This document shows, piece by piece, positions 21,488 through 30,354 of a stretch of DNA of 34,792 nucleotides. Under the pieces are notes generated by a model. The model searched no databases. It was not told the DNA's origin and was given only the letters and a program-made list of their open reading frames with translations. Positions within the stretch are counted from its first letter, which is position 1. The number at the start of each line of letters is the position of its first letter. The DNA comes from a virus, in IMG/VR virus record IMGVR_UViG_3300043399_000364, positions 1 to 34,792 of that record, one strand, 5' to 3'. The translations under genes were made by a program, and so were the position numbers.

Positions 21488-21904
21488 ATGGCAAAAGTAT
21501 CAGCAAAGGGCGCAGTTATCGCCGTAGACGACAGCGGTGGGTCAGCCCGAACAATATCATCCGATGTCAAGTCCTACGAGATCGAGTACGCTGTGGATCC
21601 GTTGGAAGTAACCGGCTTCGGCGATGGCTCCAAGAACTATGTACCTGGTCAGCGTGTTATCGGCGTTACCTTGGACATCTTCTGGAATTCAGCCGCCACC
21701 ACCGGTGCCTTCACCGTCCTGAACGGTATCATCGGGCAGACCACCAGCGTGACCTTATCAATCACCCCCGAATCGGGTGGACCAGCCTTCAGCGGCGAGT
21801 TTATGTGTGATGGCATTACCCCCAAGGGCGAAGTCAATGGCGTGATCGAACTGGGTTCAGTTCACTTCAGCGTCAGCGGCGCAACCGCCCCTACCTGGGC
21901 ATAA
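21488..21904 (+). CDS. tail tube protein paralogue, single domain
   Basis: A 138-aa protein with AAGGAG upstream. It shares GDGSKNYVPGQ and the preceding SYE-x-E...-P-x-E-x-TGF pattern with the 20767 gene, but lacks its C-terminal extension. Composition and size match a minimal tail-tube subunit. It lies directly before the tail-assembly chaperone, the usual site of the main tube gene. Confidence 0.72.
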   Translation: MAKVSAKGAVIAVDDSGGSARTISSDVKSYEIEYAVDPLEVTGFGDGSKNYVPGQRVIGVTLDIFWNSAATTGAFTVLNGIIGQTTSVTLSITPESGGPAFSGEFMCDGITPKGEVNGVIELGSVHFSVSGATAPTWA

Positions 21905-21927
21905 TATAGGATAACGGGAGCGATATT

Positions 21928-22203
21928 ATGACTATTAAAGTAAAGATGGGACAGGGTGACATCAAGAAGCTGACCCTGCGCCAATTATTCGCCGCGCAAG
22001 AGGGCAATATGGAATCCATGTTGTCCATCCTGTCCCACTTCGTTTATGACGAAGAGAACCAGAAGCTTCCGCCCGACTTGGGTATGGAAGCATTATTGGA
22101 CCTTACACTGGAAGACCTTGAACTGATTATGAAGTCGTTACAGGGCGCCATTCAGGACGGTGCGGTCCCCCCGAAGAACGCGACCTCCTCGAATTCGCAA
22201 TAG
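21928..22203 (+). CDS. tail assembly chaperone, short form (G-like)
   Basis: A 91-aa helical acidic protein from ATG 21928 (GGGAG upstream), located between tail tube and tape measure as in lambda-like G genes. Near its 3' end lies a run of six C (22167-22172) that would allow -1 slippage into the downstream frame. The short form would end at TAG 22201-22203. Confidence 0.8.
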   Translation: MTIKVKMGQGDIKKLTLRQLFAAQEGNMESMLSILSHFVYDEENQKLPPDLGMEALLDLTLEDLELIMKSLQGAIQDGAVPPKNATSSNSQ

Positions 22204-22370
22204 AAAGCGGATCCAACACAGCCCCAAGTTGGACAACCGTATTGGAGGCCGCCAAAGAATGGGGAATCCCACCGTGGCAGATAGCACCCGATGATGGCGA
22301 GGTGGTATGGTTTATCCGCTGGGTAACATACCGCAATGCCATAAACCAAAGGAATAACAATGGCCGCTAA
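21928..22370 (+). CDS. tail assembly chaperone, -1 frameshift product (GT-like)
   Basis: Zero-frame GTC CCC CCG allows tandem -1 slippage on C CCC CCG at 22167-22173. The -1 frame then stays open from GAA at 22173 to TAA at 22368-22370, adding 65 residues (EERDLLEFAIESGSN..., W-rich with PPWQIAPDDGEVVWF) for about 147 aa in total. The extension overlaps the tape-measure start at 22360 and has no start of its own, which matches the conserved frameshift of tailed-phage chaperones. Confidence 0.82.
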
Positions 22371-24315
22371 AGTAGAAGTTGATATTTTCGCCAATGATAG
22401 AACCGGCGGCGTGCTTGGAAATGTGGCAAGCGGGCTGGGCAATATTATGACCACAGCTGCCGGTTTTATAACCGGCACTGTTCTTATGAATGCCGGCCAA
22501 GCTATTGGTGATATGTTCGCATCCACCATTACGGAAGCCACCGAAGCGCAGGCAAGCCTTGCCCAGATGGAAGCTGCGCTAAAATCAACCGGCGGCGCGG
22601 CTGGCTTATCATCGCAGGAATTACAGGACTACGCTACCCAATTACAGAATATAACCGCCTTCGATGATGAAGCCATCCAAGGCGCTGAAAGCTTGTTGCT
22701 TACCTTTACCAATGTAAAAGGGGATATATTCAAGGACGCTACGGCTACCATCTTGGATATGTCGCAGGCAATGGGTCAGGATCTAAAATCATCCTCCATC
22801 CAATTAGGTAAAGCCTTGCAGGACCCGATTGCCGGTGTCGGTACGTTATCCCGTGTCGGTGTGCAATTCAGCGATTCCCAGAAGGAGATGATTAAGACGC
22901 TGGTGGAATCGGGCGATATTATGGGCGCCCAGAAAATCATCCTTGCTGAATTGGACAAGCAATTCGGTGGTTCCGCTGAAGCGTTCGCCAATACTTACGC
23001 CGGCAAGATGCAACAATTCAATAACACAATGGGCAATGTCAAGGAGACCATCGGGTCAGCCTTGTTGCCGATTATGACCGACTTTATGACCGATGTGATT
23101 GTCCCGATGCTACCCGCCGTACAGGCTATGGCCGACCGGTTCTCGGACTGGATGGAAGGGTTACAGGAATCGGCAGGGTTGGAAAAGATTATTAACTTCA
23201 CCAAGTTATTATCCGATGCCTTCGTCAATCTGTTCGGTGAATTGAAACCTGGACAATTCAACGCGCTTGAAGGATTGCAACCGATTGTGGATGGAATCGG
23301 TACGGCATTGGAAACACTTGCCAACTTCGATCTATCCGCTTCACCGCTGGGTGAATTCCTTGCCTTCCTATCCGAATGGGGAGAACAATACGGCCCTGGC
23401 ATTATGGAATCATTCAGCTCCATATTCAACACTGTGTGGTCGATTGTCAGCGATATATTCACCCGTGTCAGCGCCATCTTCGTCAGCGCAATGGGGCAGA
23501 TTACCGCGTGGCTGGCCAAGAATGGTCCGCTGATCCAGCGGTACTTCGCGTTGATAGCCGAACGGCTTGCGTTCCTTGGGGAAGCCTTCAAGGTTGTGTT
23601 GGCCGTTGCCCAGCCTATCCTTGAAGCGTTGATAGCGATGATACTGAACCTCGTCACCTTCGTGATGGCGATGGCTACGGGAGACTGGGCGACTGCGTGG
23701 CAGGCATTCCTGGACTTCTTCACCAATGCCGCATTGGGGATATGGAACGGCATCGTGGCATTGTGGGAAGGCATCCTTGGGTTATTCGGCACCAATTCAG
23801 CGCAGCTGAAGACACAATGGAACGCGTTCTGGCAGGGTATTGTCGCAAGCGTCACAACGTGGGCCAATGGGATCCGCGCCAAGGCTACGGACTTTTTCAA
23901 TGCCGGTAAATACCTGATCCAAGGATTTATCAATGGTGTAAAAAGTATGTTCGGCAATGTGGTGGATACCGTTACCGGTGTCGCTGATGCCGTCATAAAA
24001 GACTGGCGGGACAGGTTCGATATGGAATCACCCTCCAAGTTATTCGAGAAGTTCGGCGGATACGTTATGGAAGGGTTCGCCAATGGTTTACACGATGGCG
24101 CGGCCATCCCCGTCAAGATGATGGGGCAGGTTGTCCCGCAGATCAACAACGCCGCCGCGTTCGGTATGCCGGCAATGGCTGGCGCGGGGAACGGCGGGAT
24201 TGTCATCAACATTGACGCGAGGGATTCCCTGCTGGATGAACGATGGTTCGCCACCAAGTTCAAGACCGGTGTGGTGCAGGTTCTACGCGATACGGGGGTA
24301 GAGTTCCGTGGCTAA
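22360..24315 (+). CDS. tape measure protein
   Basis: A 651-aa protein with a start typical of tape measures (VEVDIFANDRTGGVLGNVASGLG), several hydrophobic helices (about 20-50 and 355-475), a Trp-rich amphipathic region (WNGIVALWEGILGLFGTNSAQLKTQWNAFW, in outline) and a C-terminal glycine-rich end. By the usual ~1.5 A per residue it would set a tail of roughly 100 nm, which with an unsheathed tube indicates a siphovirus. No peptidase motif seen. Confidence 0.92.
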   Translation: MAAKVEVDIFANDRTGGVLGNVASGLGNIMTTAAGFITGTVLMNAGQAIGDMFASTITEATEAQASLAQMEAALKSTGGAAGLSSQELQDYATQLQNITAFDDEAIQGAESLLLTFTNVKGDIFKDATATILDMSQAMGQDLKSSSIQLGKALQDPIAGVGTLSRVGVQFSDSQKEMIKTLVESGDIMGAQKIILAELDKQFGGSAEAFANTYAGKMQQFNNTMGNVKETIGSALLPIMTDFMTDVIVPMLPAVQAMADRFSDWMEGLQESAGLEKIINFTKLLSDAFVNLFGELKPGQFNALEGLQPIVDGIGTALETLANFDLSASPLGEFLAFLSEWGEQYGPGIMESFSSIFNTVWSIVSDIFTRVSAIFVSAMGQITAWLAKNGPLIQRYFALIAERLAFLGEAFKVVLAVAQPILEALIAMILNLVTFVMAMATGDWATAWQAFLDFFTNAALGIWNGIVALWEGILGLFGTNSAQLKTQWNAFWQGIVASVTTWANGIRAKATDFFNAGKYLIQGFINGVKSMFGNVVDTVTGVADAVIKDWRDRFDMESPSKLFEKFGGYVMEGFANGLHDGAAIPVKMMGQVVPQINNAAAFGMPAMAGAGNGGIVINIDARDSLLDERWFATKFKTGVVQVLRDTGVEFRG

Positions 24316-25852
24316 ATATGGCAGCTTCAAGTACAGCGAAGCGAAGTATGGATATACCGACCCTGGCAGACGATTGTCGTGGGGATTGTTGATTGATTGG
24401 TTCGATAACGGGTTCATCAGCGGATACAACGAAGCCTACGGGTATAACCAGAATGAACACAAGCTGTTCGAGCTGAACGCCAAGGCTGGCAGACAATACT
24501 TTATTAATTCATCCGGCAATGGATTCCAATCGGTGGATCCCAGCCGGATGCAGGCGCAGCTTTACGATATGGGAGGAAGGTACGACCCGTACAATATGTC
24601 CGGCCCGTTATACCAGAATATCCTCCCAGGTAAGAAGTTCAAGCTGATTGTGCGTGATGAAGTGAATAGTGTAACTTATCCGATAATGACCGGAAGGATT
24701 GACGACATCCGCCCAAATTACGGAAGCGTTTCCACAGTTACCATCACGGGTATCAATGGCATTGATGACCTTCAGAACGTCACCGTCAATACCACCCAAG
24801 TGTATACCAGCGAGAAGTATTACGATGCCATCGCCAAGGTATTGACACAGGCTGGCTGGACCGGCGGTTCACGCATTGATAGCGACATCTCCGATGAATT
24901 ACCCTATTGGTGGTTATCCGGCAAGACGGCCTATGAAGAGATCACCGACCTGGCTGAAGCATCCCGCGGTTTATTCTTCATATCCCGCAATGGATATGCA
25001 ACCTACTATTCCAACATCAACAGTATGGACAGCGTAGCCAGTTTTATAGACAATGACGCTTTATTGTCCTACGGTATCAGGGTGCCTACCCCTTGGGAGG
25101 CCATCAAGAACTTCGTGCGTGTTTATGCCAAGGCGCGCAGGACATCCACCGGCACCTTGTGGACCTTGCAATCCAAGCCGTTGATATTGGCCGGCACAAG
25201 CATCACCATCTGGGCGCAAGGAGCCAACGTGAACGGGGAGACCACCCCGGCGTTATCCGTCACGACCCCCGTAGCGACCACGGATTACACCGCCAACAGC
25301 GCGGAAGACGGATCCGGTACCAACCTGACCGCTAATATCTCCATCGCGTTGACCAGTTACGCCACCACGCAGAAGCTGGTGATCACCAATACCGGCGGAA
25401 CCAATGCCTACCTGACGCTGATGCAATTACGCGGGACATCAATCGTATCGGATGATTATACCTACTACGAGACCAGCGATACTGATAGCATTGCTTTATA
25501 CAGGCAGCGGGAGTTATCGGTAAAGACGAACTGGCTGCAGTCTATCAATGATGCCGAGGATTACGCCAACACGATCGTATCCTTATTGGCTGAACCGAAG
25601 AAGTTCCCGCGGTTCGTTGTCAGGAACAAGCCGGCCAAGCAATTCGCGCCGGATATATTCGACATCGTATCGGTTGACTTCGAGAGCCGGCAATTGACCG
25701 GAAGCTTCCGTGTGGGATATATTGAACACAACTGGACGATAAAGACGGGTGACATCGTTGACACCACGTTCTATCTTGAACCGAATATTGCTGGTAATAT
25801 TAGTGGTACATGGACATTCCCTGCCGTGTTCAACTTATCAACAATATTTTAG
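24308..25852 (+). CDS. tail hub/minor tail protein
   Basis: A 514-aa protein starting with GTG at 24308 (8-nt overlap with the tape measure). Residues ~60-260 look like the hub (gp27/Tal-like) fold: YPIMTGRIDDIRP..., then SEKYYDAIAKVLTQAGW, and AYEEITDLAEASRGLFFISRNG. The middle (~275-400) is a Thr-rich insertion. No separate distal-tail (Dit) gene lies between tape measure and hub, so the N terminus may cover that role. Confidence 0.75.
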   Translation: MAKYGSFKYSEAKYGYTDPGRRLSWGLLIDWFDNGFISGYNEAYGYNQNEHKLFELNAKAGRQYFINSSGNGFQSVDPSRMQAQLYDMGGRYDPYNMSGPLYQNILPGKKFKLIVRDEVNSVTYPIMTGRIDDIRPNYGSVSTVTITGINGIDDLQNVTVNTTQVYTSEKYYDAIAKVLTQAGWTGGSRIDSDISDELPYWWLSGKTAYEEITDLAEASRGLFFISRNGYATYYSNINSMDSVASFIDNDALLSYGIRVPTPWEAIKNFVRVYAKARRTSTGTLWTLQSKPLILAGTSITIWAQGANVNGETTPALSVTTPVATTDYTANSAEDGSGTNLTANISIALTSYATTQKLVITNTGGTNAYLTLMQLRGTSIVSDDYTYYETSDTDSIALYRQRELSVKTNWLQSINDAEDYANTIVSLLAEPKKFPRFVVRNKPAKQFAPDIFDIVSVDFESRQLTGSFRVGYIEHNWTIKTGDIVDTTFYLEPNIAGNISGTWTFPAVFNLSTIF

Positions 25853-25863
25853 AGGAGCGTAAT

Positions 25864-26316
25864 ATGGAAAAGATTTTTACAGGTTTAGATCGCGCGAAGG
25901 AATTGGGATTCAGCAGTTATCGGGATTACCTTACCGCATTGGGTATAAAATACAACCATCGCTGGAGCGGTAAATCCAACAAGGAACAGGTCACCGCACG
26001 GGTAGACTTCGGTCGTTGGATCGCTGATTGCAAGTGTGGTGCCGCCCAGTATGTAGAACCAGACCAGCCGTTTTATTGCGCCGAATGTGGGATGGCGTGG
26101 AATGATAACCTTGCTTGCGAGGTTGTCTTCCCTCCCGTTGAAAAGATGGCCGAGGTAGAAGCTGAATTATTGGAACGCCCCGTATTGAAGCGTGGACGCA
26201 AGGACCAGAAGACCATCCAGCCGCCTCCTGCCGAGCCTGGCTTATCCCGTTCCTGGACGCCGGAAGAGACCGTTGCCGACCTAAAGGATCAGCGTAAAAA
26301 GAGGGGTAGGCGATGA
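25864..26316 (+). CDS. zinc-ribbon protein in the tail region, 150 aa
   Basis: ATG 25864 (AGGAGCG upstream); an ATG at 25810 falls in the hub gene. Contains CKCGAAQY near residue 58 and YCAECGMAW near 73, a four-Cys zinc ribbon, then a Pro/Glu-rich linker and a basic end (KKRGRR). The N-terminal 45 residues are helical with a short basic patch. No tail-structural family is recognised. Confidence 0.65.
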   Translation: MEKIFTGLDRAKELGFSSYRDYLTALGIKYNHRWSGKSNKEQVTARVDFGRWIADCKCGAAQYVEPDQPFYCAECGMAWNDNLACEVVFPPVEKMAEVEAELLERPVLKRGRKDQKTIQPPPAEPGLSRSWTPEETVADLKDQRKKRGRR

Positions 26317-26930
26317 CCTATCAAGCACTGCCAACGGTCACCACGGGTGAAACATGGACCGCTGCCCAGCATAATACCTATGTTCGGGATAACTTCAGCG
26401 CCTTGTTCCCGTATACGAAGCAGGGCAATATTGCCTATGCCGCCAGCGCATCCGAATTGACCGTTCCCACTAACGCCGCCGGAATCAAGATAATGAAGTC
26501 GGTATCCGGCGTTCCTGCGTGGGTGGACCCTCCTTCCAGAAGCTTCTGCTTTATCACCAAGAACAACCAGAACGTGGAAGACGGGAGCGAAAACATATCC
26601 TTCTCCACCGAAGTGTTCGATAACTTCAATATGTGGTCATCAGGAAGCCCGACCAACATATCCCTGCCATCCGCGGGGATTTATCGGTTCGTTGGTACGA
26701 TGGTATGGGCATCCAACAATGACGGGCGGCGGGCGGTGATCCTGAATGACGGATCGAATATATACATTGATTCCAGGCTGGCCATCAGCGGTTTATATAC
26801 CGTCAATTCCTTCAGCTATGTTTATTACACTTCCACAGCGAAGACCGTCAATATCATCGCTGTGCAGAATTCAGGGGTGACATTGGCCACTGATTGCAGC
26901 CTGATGGTCACTTACCTTGGGGATGTATAA
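26313..26930 (+). CDS. tail fibre/receptor-binding paralogue 1
   Basis: A 205-aa protein. The N-terminal ~75 residues (TWTAAQHNTYVRDNFSALFPY... SVSGVPAWV) are shared with the next two genes and probably attach to the tail. The C-terminal part is a beta jelly-roll-like domain (VFDNFNMWSSGSPTNISLPSAGIYRF). First of three tandem paralogues; overlaps the upstream gene by 4 nt. Confidence 0.75.
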   Translation: MTYQALPTVTTGETWTAAQHNTYVRDNFSALFPYTKQGNIAYAASASELTVPTNAAGIKIMKSVSGVPAWVDPPSRSFCFITKNNQNVEDGSENISFSTEVFDNFNMWSSGSPTNISLPSAGIYRFVGTMVWASNNDGRRAVILNDGSNIYIDSRLAISGLYTVNSFSYVYYTSTAKTVNIIAVQNSGVTLATDCSLMVTYLGDV

Positions 26931-27556
26931 TGGCTTATTCTACCGTTCCTACCGTTGTATCCGGTGACAGCTGGTCGGCGGCGCAGCATAACACCTACAT
27001 CAAGGATAACTTCGCCGCGTTATGGCCGTTCACCACAGCCGGCGATATAGCCTACGCGGCCACATCCACAACATTGGCAAGGCTCCCCATCGGTACGGAA
27101 GGGCAGATATTATCCAGCGTATCGGGAGTACCTGATTGGGTGGATTCAACCGCCGCCGATAAATATTGTCTTCTGCGCAGAACATCGGCGCAATCCATCA
27201 ACAACAACACCCAGACGCTTATATCCTTCAGCGATGAAGTGTTCGATAACAATTCCTACTGGGCGGCGGGCAGTCCTACCGTCATCAATCTTCCCACAAC
27301 GGGATTCTACCGATTGACGGGATCCGTAACGTGGAAGGCGGATGGTACGGGTGACAGGGCGGTTTACATCGGACCGACAGCCATCCTGGTCGCTTATCAG
27401 AACGCCGTTGGTGGGATCACTACCACGCAATCTTTCGATTATGTGATCGAGACGGAATCGAACAGCGTCAGCACTTATATGTGGGTATGGCAAAATTCGG
27501 GTGGAGCGTTGGACGTGAACAGCGCAAGATATAACGTCACTTATCTTGGAGCATAA
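26930..27556 (+). CDS. tail fibre/receptor-binding paralogue 2
   Basis: A 208-aa protein from ATG 26930 (TAATG coupling). It shares the SWSAAQHNTYIKDNFAALWPF module and the linker IGTEGQILSSVSGVPDWV. Its C-terminal domain resembles paralogue 1 (EVFDNNSYWAAGSPTVINLP, TGFYRLTGSVTW) but differs at many loop positions, as expected for varied receptor specificity. Confidence 0.75.
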   Translation: MAYSTVPTVVSGDSWSAAQHNTYIKDNFAALWPFTTAGDIAYAATSTTLARLPIGTEGQILSSVSGVPDWVDSTAADKYCLLRRTSAQSINNNTQTLISFSDEVFDNNSYWAAGSPTVINLPTTGFYRLTGSVTWKADGTGDRAVYIGPTAILVAYQNAVGGITTTQSFDYVIETESNSVSTYMWVWQNSGGALDVNSARYNVTYLGA

Positions 27557-28170
27557 TGGGATATTCGACAGTACCTTACGTAAATTCAGGCGATACTTGG
27601 ACAGCGGCCCAGCACAATACCTATATCCGCGATAATTTTGCCGCTTTATGGCCGTACGCTGACGAAGGCGATATAGTTGTCGCATCCTCCGCTTATTCAG
27701 TCACCAAGCTGGCTATCGGACCGGAGAACAGCATCCTGATCAACAACAACGACAGCGTATCGTGGGGAACCTTGTCGCAGATCTATTGCCAGCTTGATGT
27801 CGAGACCACATCCATCTCCAACGCAAGCTGGGAGGCATTGTCCTACAGCGTTGTCAAGGATGATTACGGGATGATAAACCCGTCCTATTCTTCAAGGATA
27901 TACGCGCCTTGGACCGGCATTTATTATCTATCCGGCGGGGTGTATTGGGCAAGCAATTCCAGCCAGACGCGCGAAGTAAAATACTATAACAGCTTTACCA
28001 ACAAGACATTGTATATTGACACACAGGGTGCTGGCTTGACCAACACCAACAACATATCAATGCCGGTCAGTATGTCCGCAGGCAGTTATATCGAAGTCTC
28101 GGTATATCAGGGTTCAGGTGGAAGCCTGGACGCATCGGCTAAAATCAACCTAACATATTGGGGTTCCTAA
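27556..28170 (+). CDS. tail fibre/receptor-binding paralogue 3
   Basis: A 204-aa protein; ATG overlaps the preceding stop. The N-terminal module (TWTAAQHNTYIRDNFAALWPY) is nearly identical to paralogue 2, but the C-terminal domain is much more diverged (WTGIYYLSGGVYWASNSSQTREV, in outline). The gradient from conserved N terminus to variable C terminus fits modular exchange of binding heads. Confidence 0.72.
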   Translation: MGYSTVPYVNSGDTWTAAQHNTYIRDNFAALWPYADEGDIVVASSAYSVTKLAIGPENSILINNNDSVSWGTLSQIYCQLDVETTSISNASWEALSYSVVKDDYGMINPSYSSRIYAPWTGIYYLSGGVYWASNSSQTREVKYYNSFTNKTLYIDTQGAGLTNTNNISMPVSMSAGSYIEVSVYQGSGGSLDASAKINLTYWGS

Positions 28171-28907
28171 TGGCAGACTTGAATGATTTTTATAAAGTAG
28201 ACGGCGTGGATGACGTGATGGCCGAGGATATGAACCGGCTTATATCGTCCTCCGATTATGCCACCTTCCGCAATGTGGAAACCTTGACGGATAATAAAGC
28301 ATTGACGGACGATGATTGCCCTATCCAGTACCTGACGCCATCCGGAGCGAACCGTGATGTCACTTTACCGGATGAAGCCACGAGCAATCATAAATTCATC
28401 ATTATGAATCCGACAGGAACATCCTATTCCTTGGTGGTGAAGAATTACGCGGGATCCACGTTATCCACCTTGGCGGCTGGCGGTATCGCGGTGTTTTATT
28501 CCACAGGGACCGAATACGCCACCACATCATCGGCGCCGGAAGTAACCTTGACCAATACCGTTACCTTGACCAATAAAAGGATTACGCCAAGGATCACCAC
28601 AATCACATCGGCGGCGGCTCCTACGGTCAATACCGATAATTGCGATTGCGTGACCATTACAGCCCAGGCTGAAGCCATCACCAGTATGACGACTAACTTA
28701 TCAGGCACGCCGACCAACTTCCAGAAGCTGATCTACCGCATCAAGGATAACGGGACGGCAAGGGCTATCACTTGGGGCGCGAGCTTCGCCGCCCGCGGTG
28801 TCGCCTTACCCACAACGACCGTCATCAGTAAAGTGTTGTATGTCGGCTTTTTATACAATACCGTCACATCGACCTGGGACTGCGTAGCTTCCGCGCAGGA
28901 GGCGTAA
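28170..28907 (+). CDS. tail fibre protein, 245 aa
   Basis: ATG 28170 is coupled by TAATG; an upstream TTG at 28158 is in the previous gene. The Thr/Ala-rich sequence includes the fibre motif VTLTNTVTLTNKRITPRIT near residue 130, typical of trimeric fibre shafts, and a beta-rich head (LIYRIKDNGTARAITWGASF) near 190-245. It follows the three paralogues and likely shares the tail tip. Confidence 0.72.
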   Translation: MADLNDFYKVDGVDDVMAEDMNRLISSSDYATFRNVETLTDNKALTDDDCPIQYLTPSGANRDVTLPDEATSNHKFIIMNPTGTSYSLVVKNYAGSTLSTLAAGGIAVFYSTGTEYATTSSAPEVTLTNTVTLTNKRITPRITTITSAAAPTVNTDNCDCVTITAQAEAITSMTTNLSGTPTNFQKLIYRIKDNGTARAITWGASFAARGVALPTTTVISKVLYVGFLYNTVTSTWDCVASAQEA

Positions 28908-29581
28908 TGACCATCACGCAGAGTTCCGCTACCAACAATGACGCTGACGGTTCAACCACCAACAGCTTCACCTATACCATCCCAGCCAATACGGGGACGG
29001 TGGTGGTTTTACTGGCGGCGCGCGATTCCACCAATGGTACGACCGCACCGACCATCAGCAGTCTAACCTTGGGAGGGGTTGCAATGACCCAGTCCGTGAC
29101 GGTTGATGCCCAGAATGGACAGCGGGTGGCGATCTATTACCGTCAGAACGCTACCGTTGGCGATAAAGTCATTACGGCTACATTCGCGGCTGCCGCCAAC
29201 AGCCGACTGACGGTATTAAGCTATACAGGGGCGGTGGCAAGCATCAAGGGTGCCGCGTCCGCAACCGATACCAATACATCCTTATCGGCGACATTCTCCG
29301 GAAGCGTTTCCACAAGTTCAGGGGAATACGGCTTATCCATAGCCACGTTCAGCTCCAACGTGACGGCTACCGCTGGTACCAATCAGACCGCTTTTTACGG
29401 CAGGACCAATGTAGGCACAACCAATGTATTGCGTGTGGCGGCATCCTATACATCCACCGCGGGGTTAACGGCGATGAACTGGACATCCAGCGCCAACAAC
29501 AATGCGGGGATGGTGGATTGTGTTGTCTATGAATCCGGTCCATTGGTATTGAATACTGGCAACTTTTTTATGTTTTTTTAG
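28907..29581 (+). CDS. beta-sandwich tail protein, 224 aa
   Basis: Thr/Ser/Ala/Asn-rich beta-sheet protein (SSATNNDADGSTTNSFTYTI at its start), TAATG-coupled to the fibre gene. It lacks enzymatic motifs. Composition and context suggest another tail-tip or adhesion protein. Confidence 0.65.
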   Translation: MTITQSSATNNDADGSTTNSFTYTIPANTGTVVVLLAARDSTNGTTAPTISSLTLGGVAMTQSVTVDAQNGQRVAIYYRQNATVGDKVITATFAAAANSRLTVLSYTGAVASIKGAASATDTNTSLSATFSGSVSTSSGEYGLSIATFSSNVTATAGTNQTAFYGRTNVGTTNVLRVAASYTSTAGLTAMNWTSSANNNAGMVDCVVYESGPLVLNTGNFFMFF

Positions 29582-29589
29582 GAGGATGA

Positions 29590-30354
29590 ATGCCAATCGG
29601 TGTTGATGTAAGCAAGTGGAATGTGTCTTCGGACGGTAAAACGATGTGGAATCCCAACAGGGCATTAAAACCGATTGACTTCGTCATTCAGCGTGTGTCC
29701 TATGGTGGATCTTCAGGTTCACAGGTCAAGGATGAATTGTTGGAACCGATGTACGCAATGGTGCAACAGGTTCCCGTTCGCGGTGCCTATCATTATTATT
29801 CCTCGCACTCCAACTGGAAGACACAGGCTGACTTCTTCCTGAATATCGTAAAAGCCAAGGATTACCACTTTTATGCCATTGATTACGAGACGGCGTACAA
29901 TACGCTGGATAGACGGACAATAGCCGAGTTCGCCCAATTCGTTGATTACGTAAAAGCACAGACCGGCAAGCGTGTCTTAGCTTACTTCAATTGGAACGTA
30001 TTCGAGACCTTTATCAAGCCATACGGGTATGCAAGTTGGGCTAATGAACAGGATGTGTGGTATGCGTGGTACCCGTATCAGATCACCGAAGAACCAAGGC
30101 CAAGGCCTACGCTTCCAAGTGGATTGACCAGGTGGAGGATCTGGCAGTACGGGGCTGGCGATGTCGCTGGAACGGCTGGTGTCAATGCCGGTGCCAACTA
30201 CGGCGGCGGATCCCGTGGAATCGACCTGAATACCTACAATGGTACGATAGAAGATATGTTGGATTGGTGTCTACTGGATAAACCGGAAGCGATGCCGATT
30301 TCGGATGCGGAAAAACTAAAAAGACTTTGGGATGCACATAAGGAGTTACATTGA
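29590..30354 (+). CDS. GH25 muramidase endolysin
   Basis: A 254-aa lysozyme of glycoside hydrolase family 25: opening GVDVSKWN with D6, the catalytic DxE pair D98 and E100 in FYAIDYETA, then YFNWNVFETF near 147 and WRIWQYG near 182. It would cleave the MurNAc-GlcNAc bond. The C-terminal tail (SDAEKLKRLWDAHKELH) is a short helix seen at the ends of phage lysis proteins, not a typical wall-binding domain. AGGAGG lies before the ATG. The holin is on the other strand at 6277. Confidence 0.93.
   Translation: MPIGVDVSKWNVSSDGKTMWNPNRALKPIDFVIQRVSYGGSSGSQVKDELLEPMYAMVQQVPVRGAYHYYSSHSNWKTQADFFLNIVKAKDYHFYAIDYETAYNTLDRRTIAEFAQFVDYVKAQTGKRVLAYFNWNVFETFIKPYGYASWANEQDVWYAWYPYQITEEPRPRPTLPSGLTRWRIWQYGAGDVAGTAGVNAGANYGGGSRGIDLNTYNGTIEDMLDWCLLDKPEAMPISDAEKLKRLWDAHKELH

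Noticed and set aside
22995-24263. 422-codon antisense ORF under the tape measure gene
   Set aside because: The sense frame is a clear tape measure protein. The antisense translation is Ser/Pro/Asn-rich without domains, a shadow caused by codon use.
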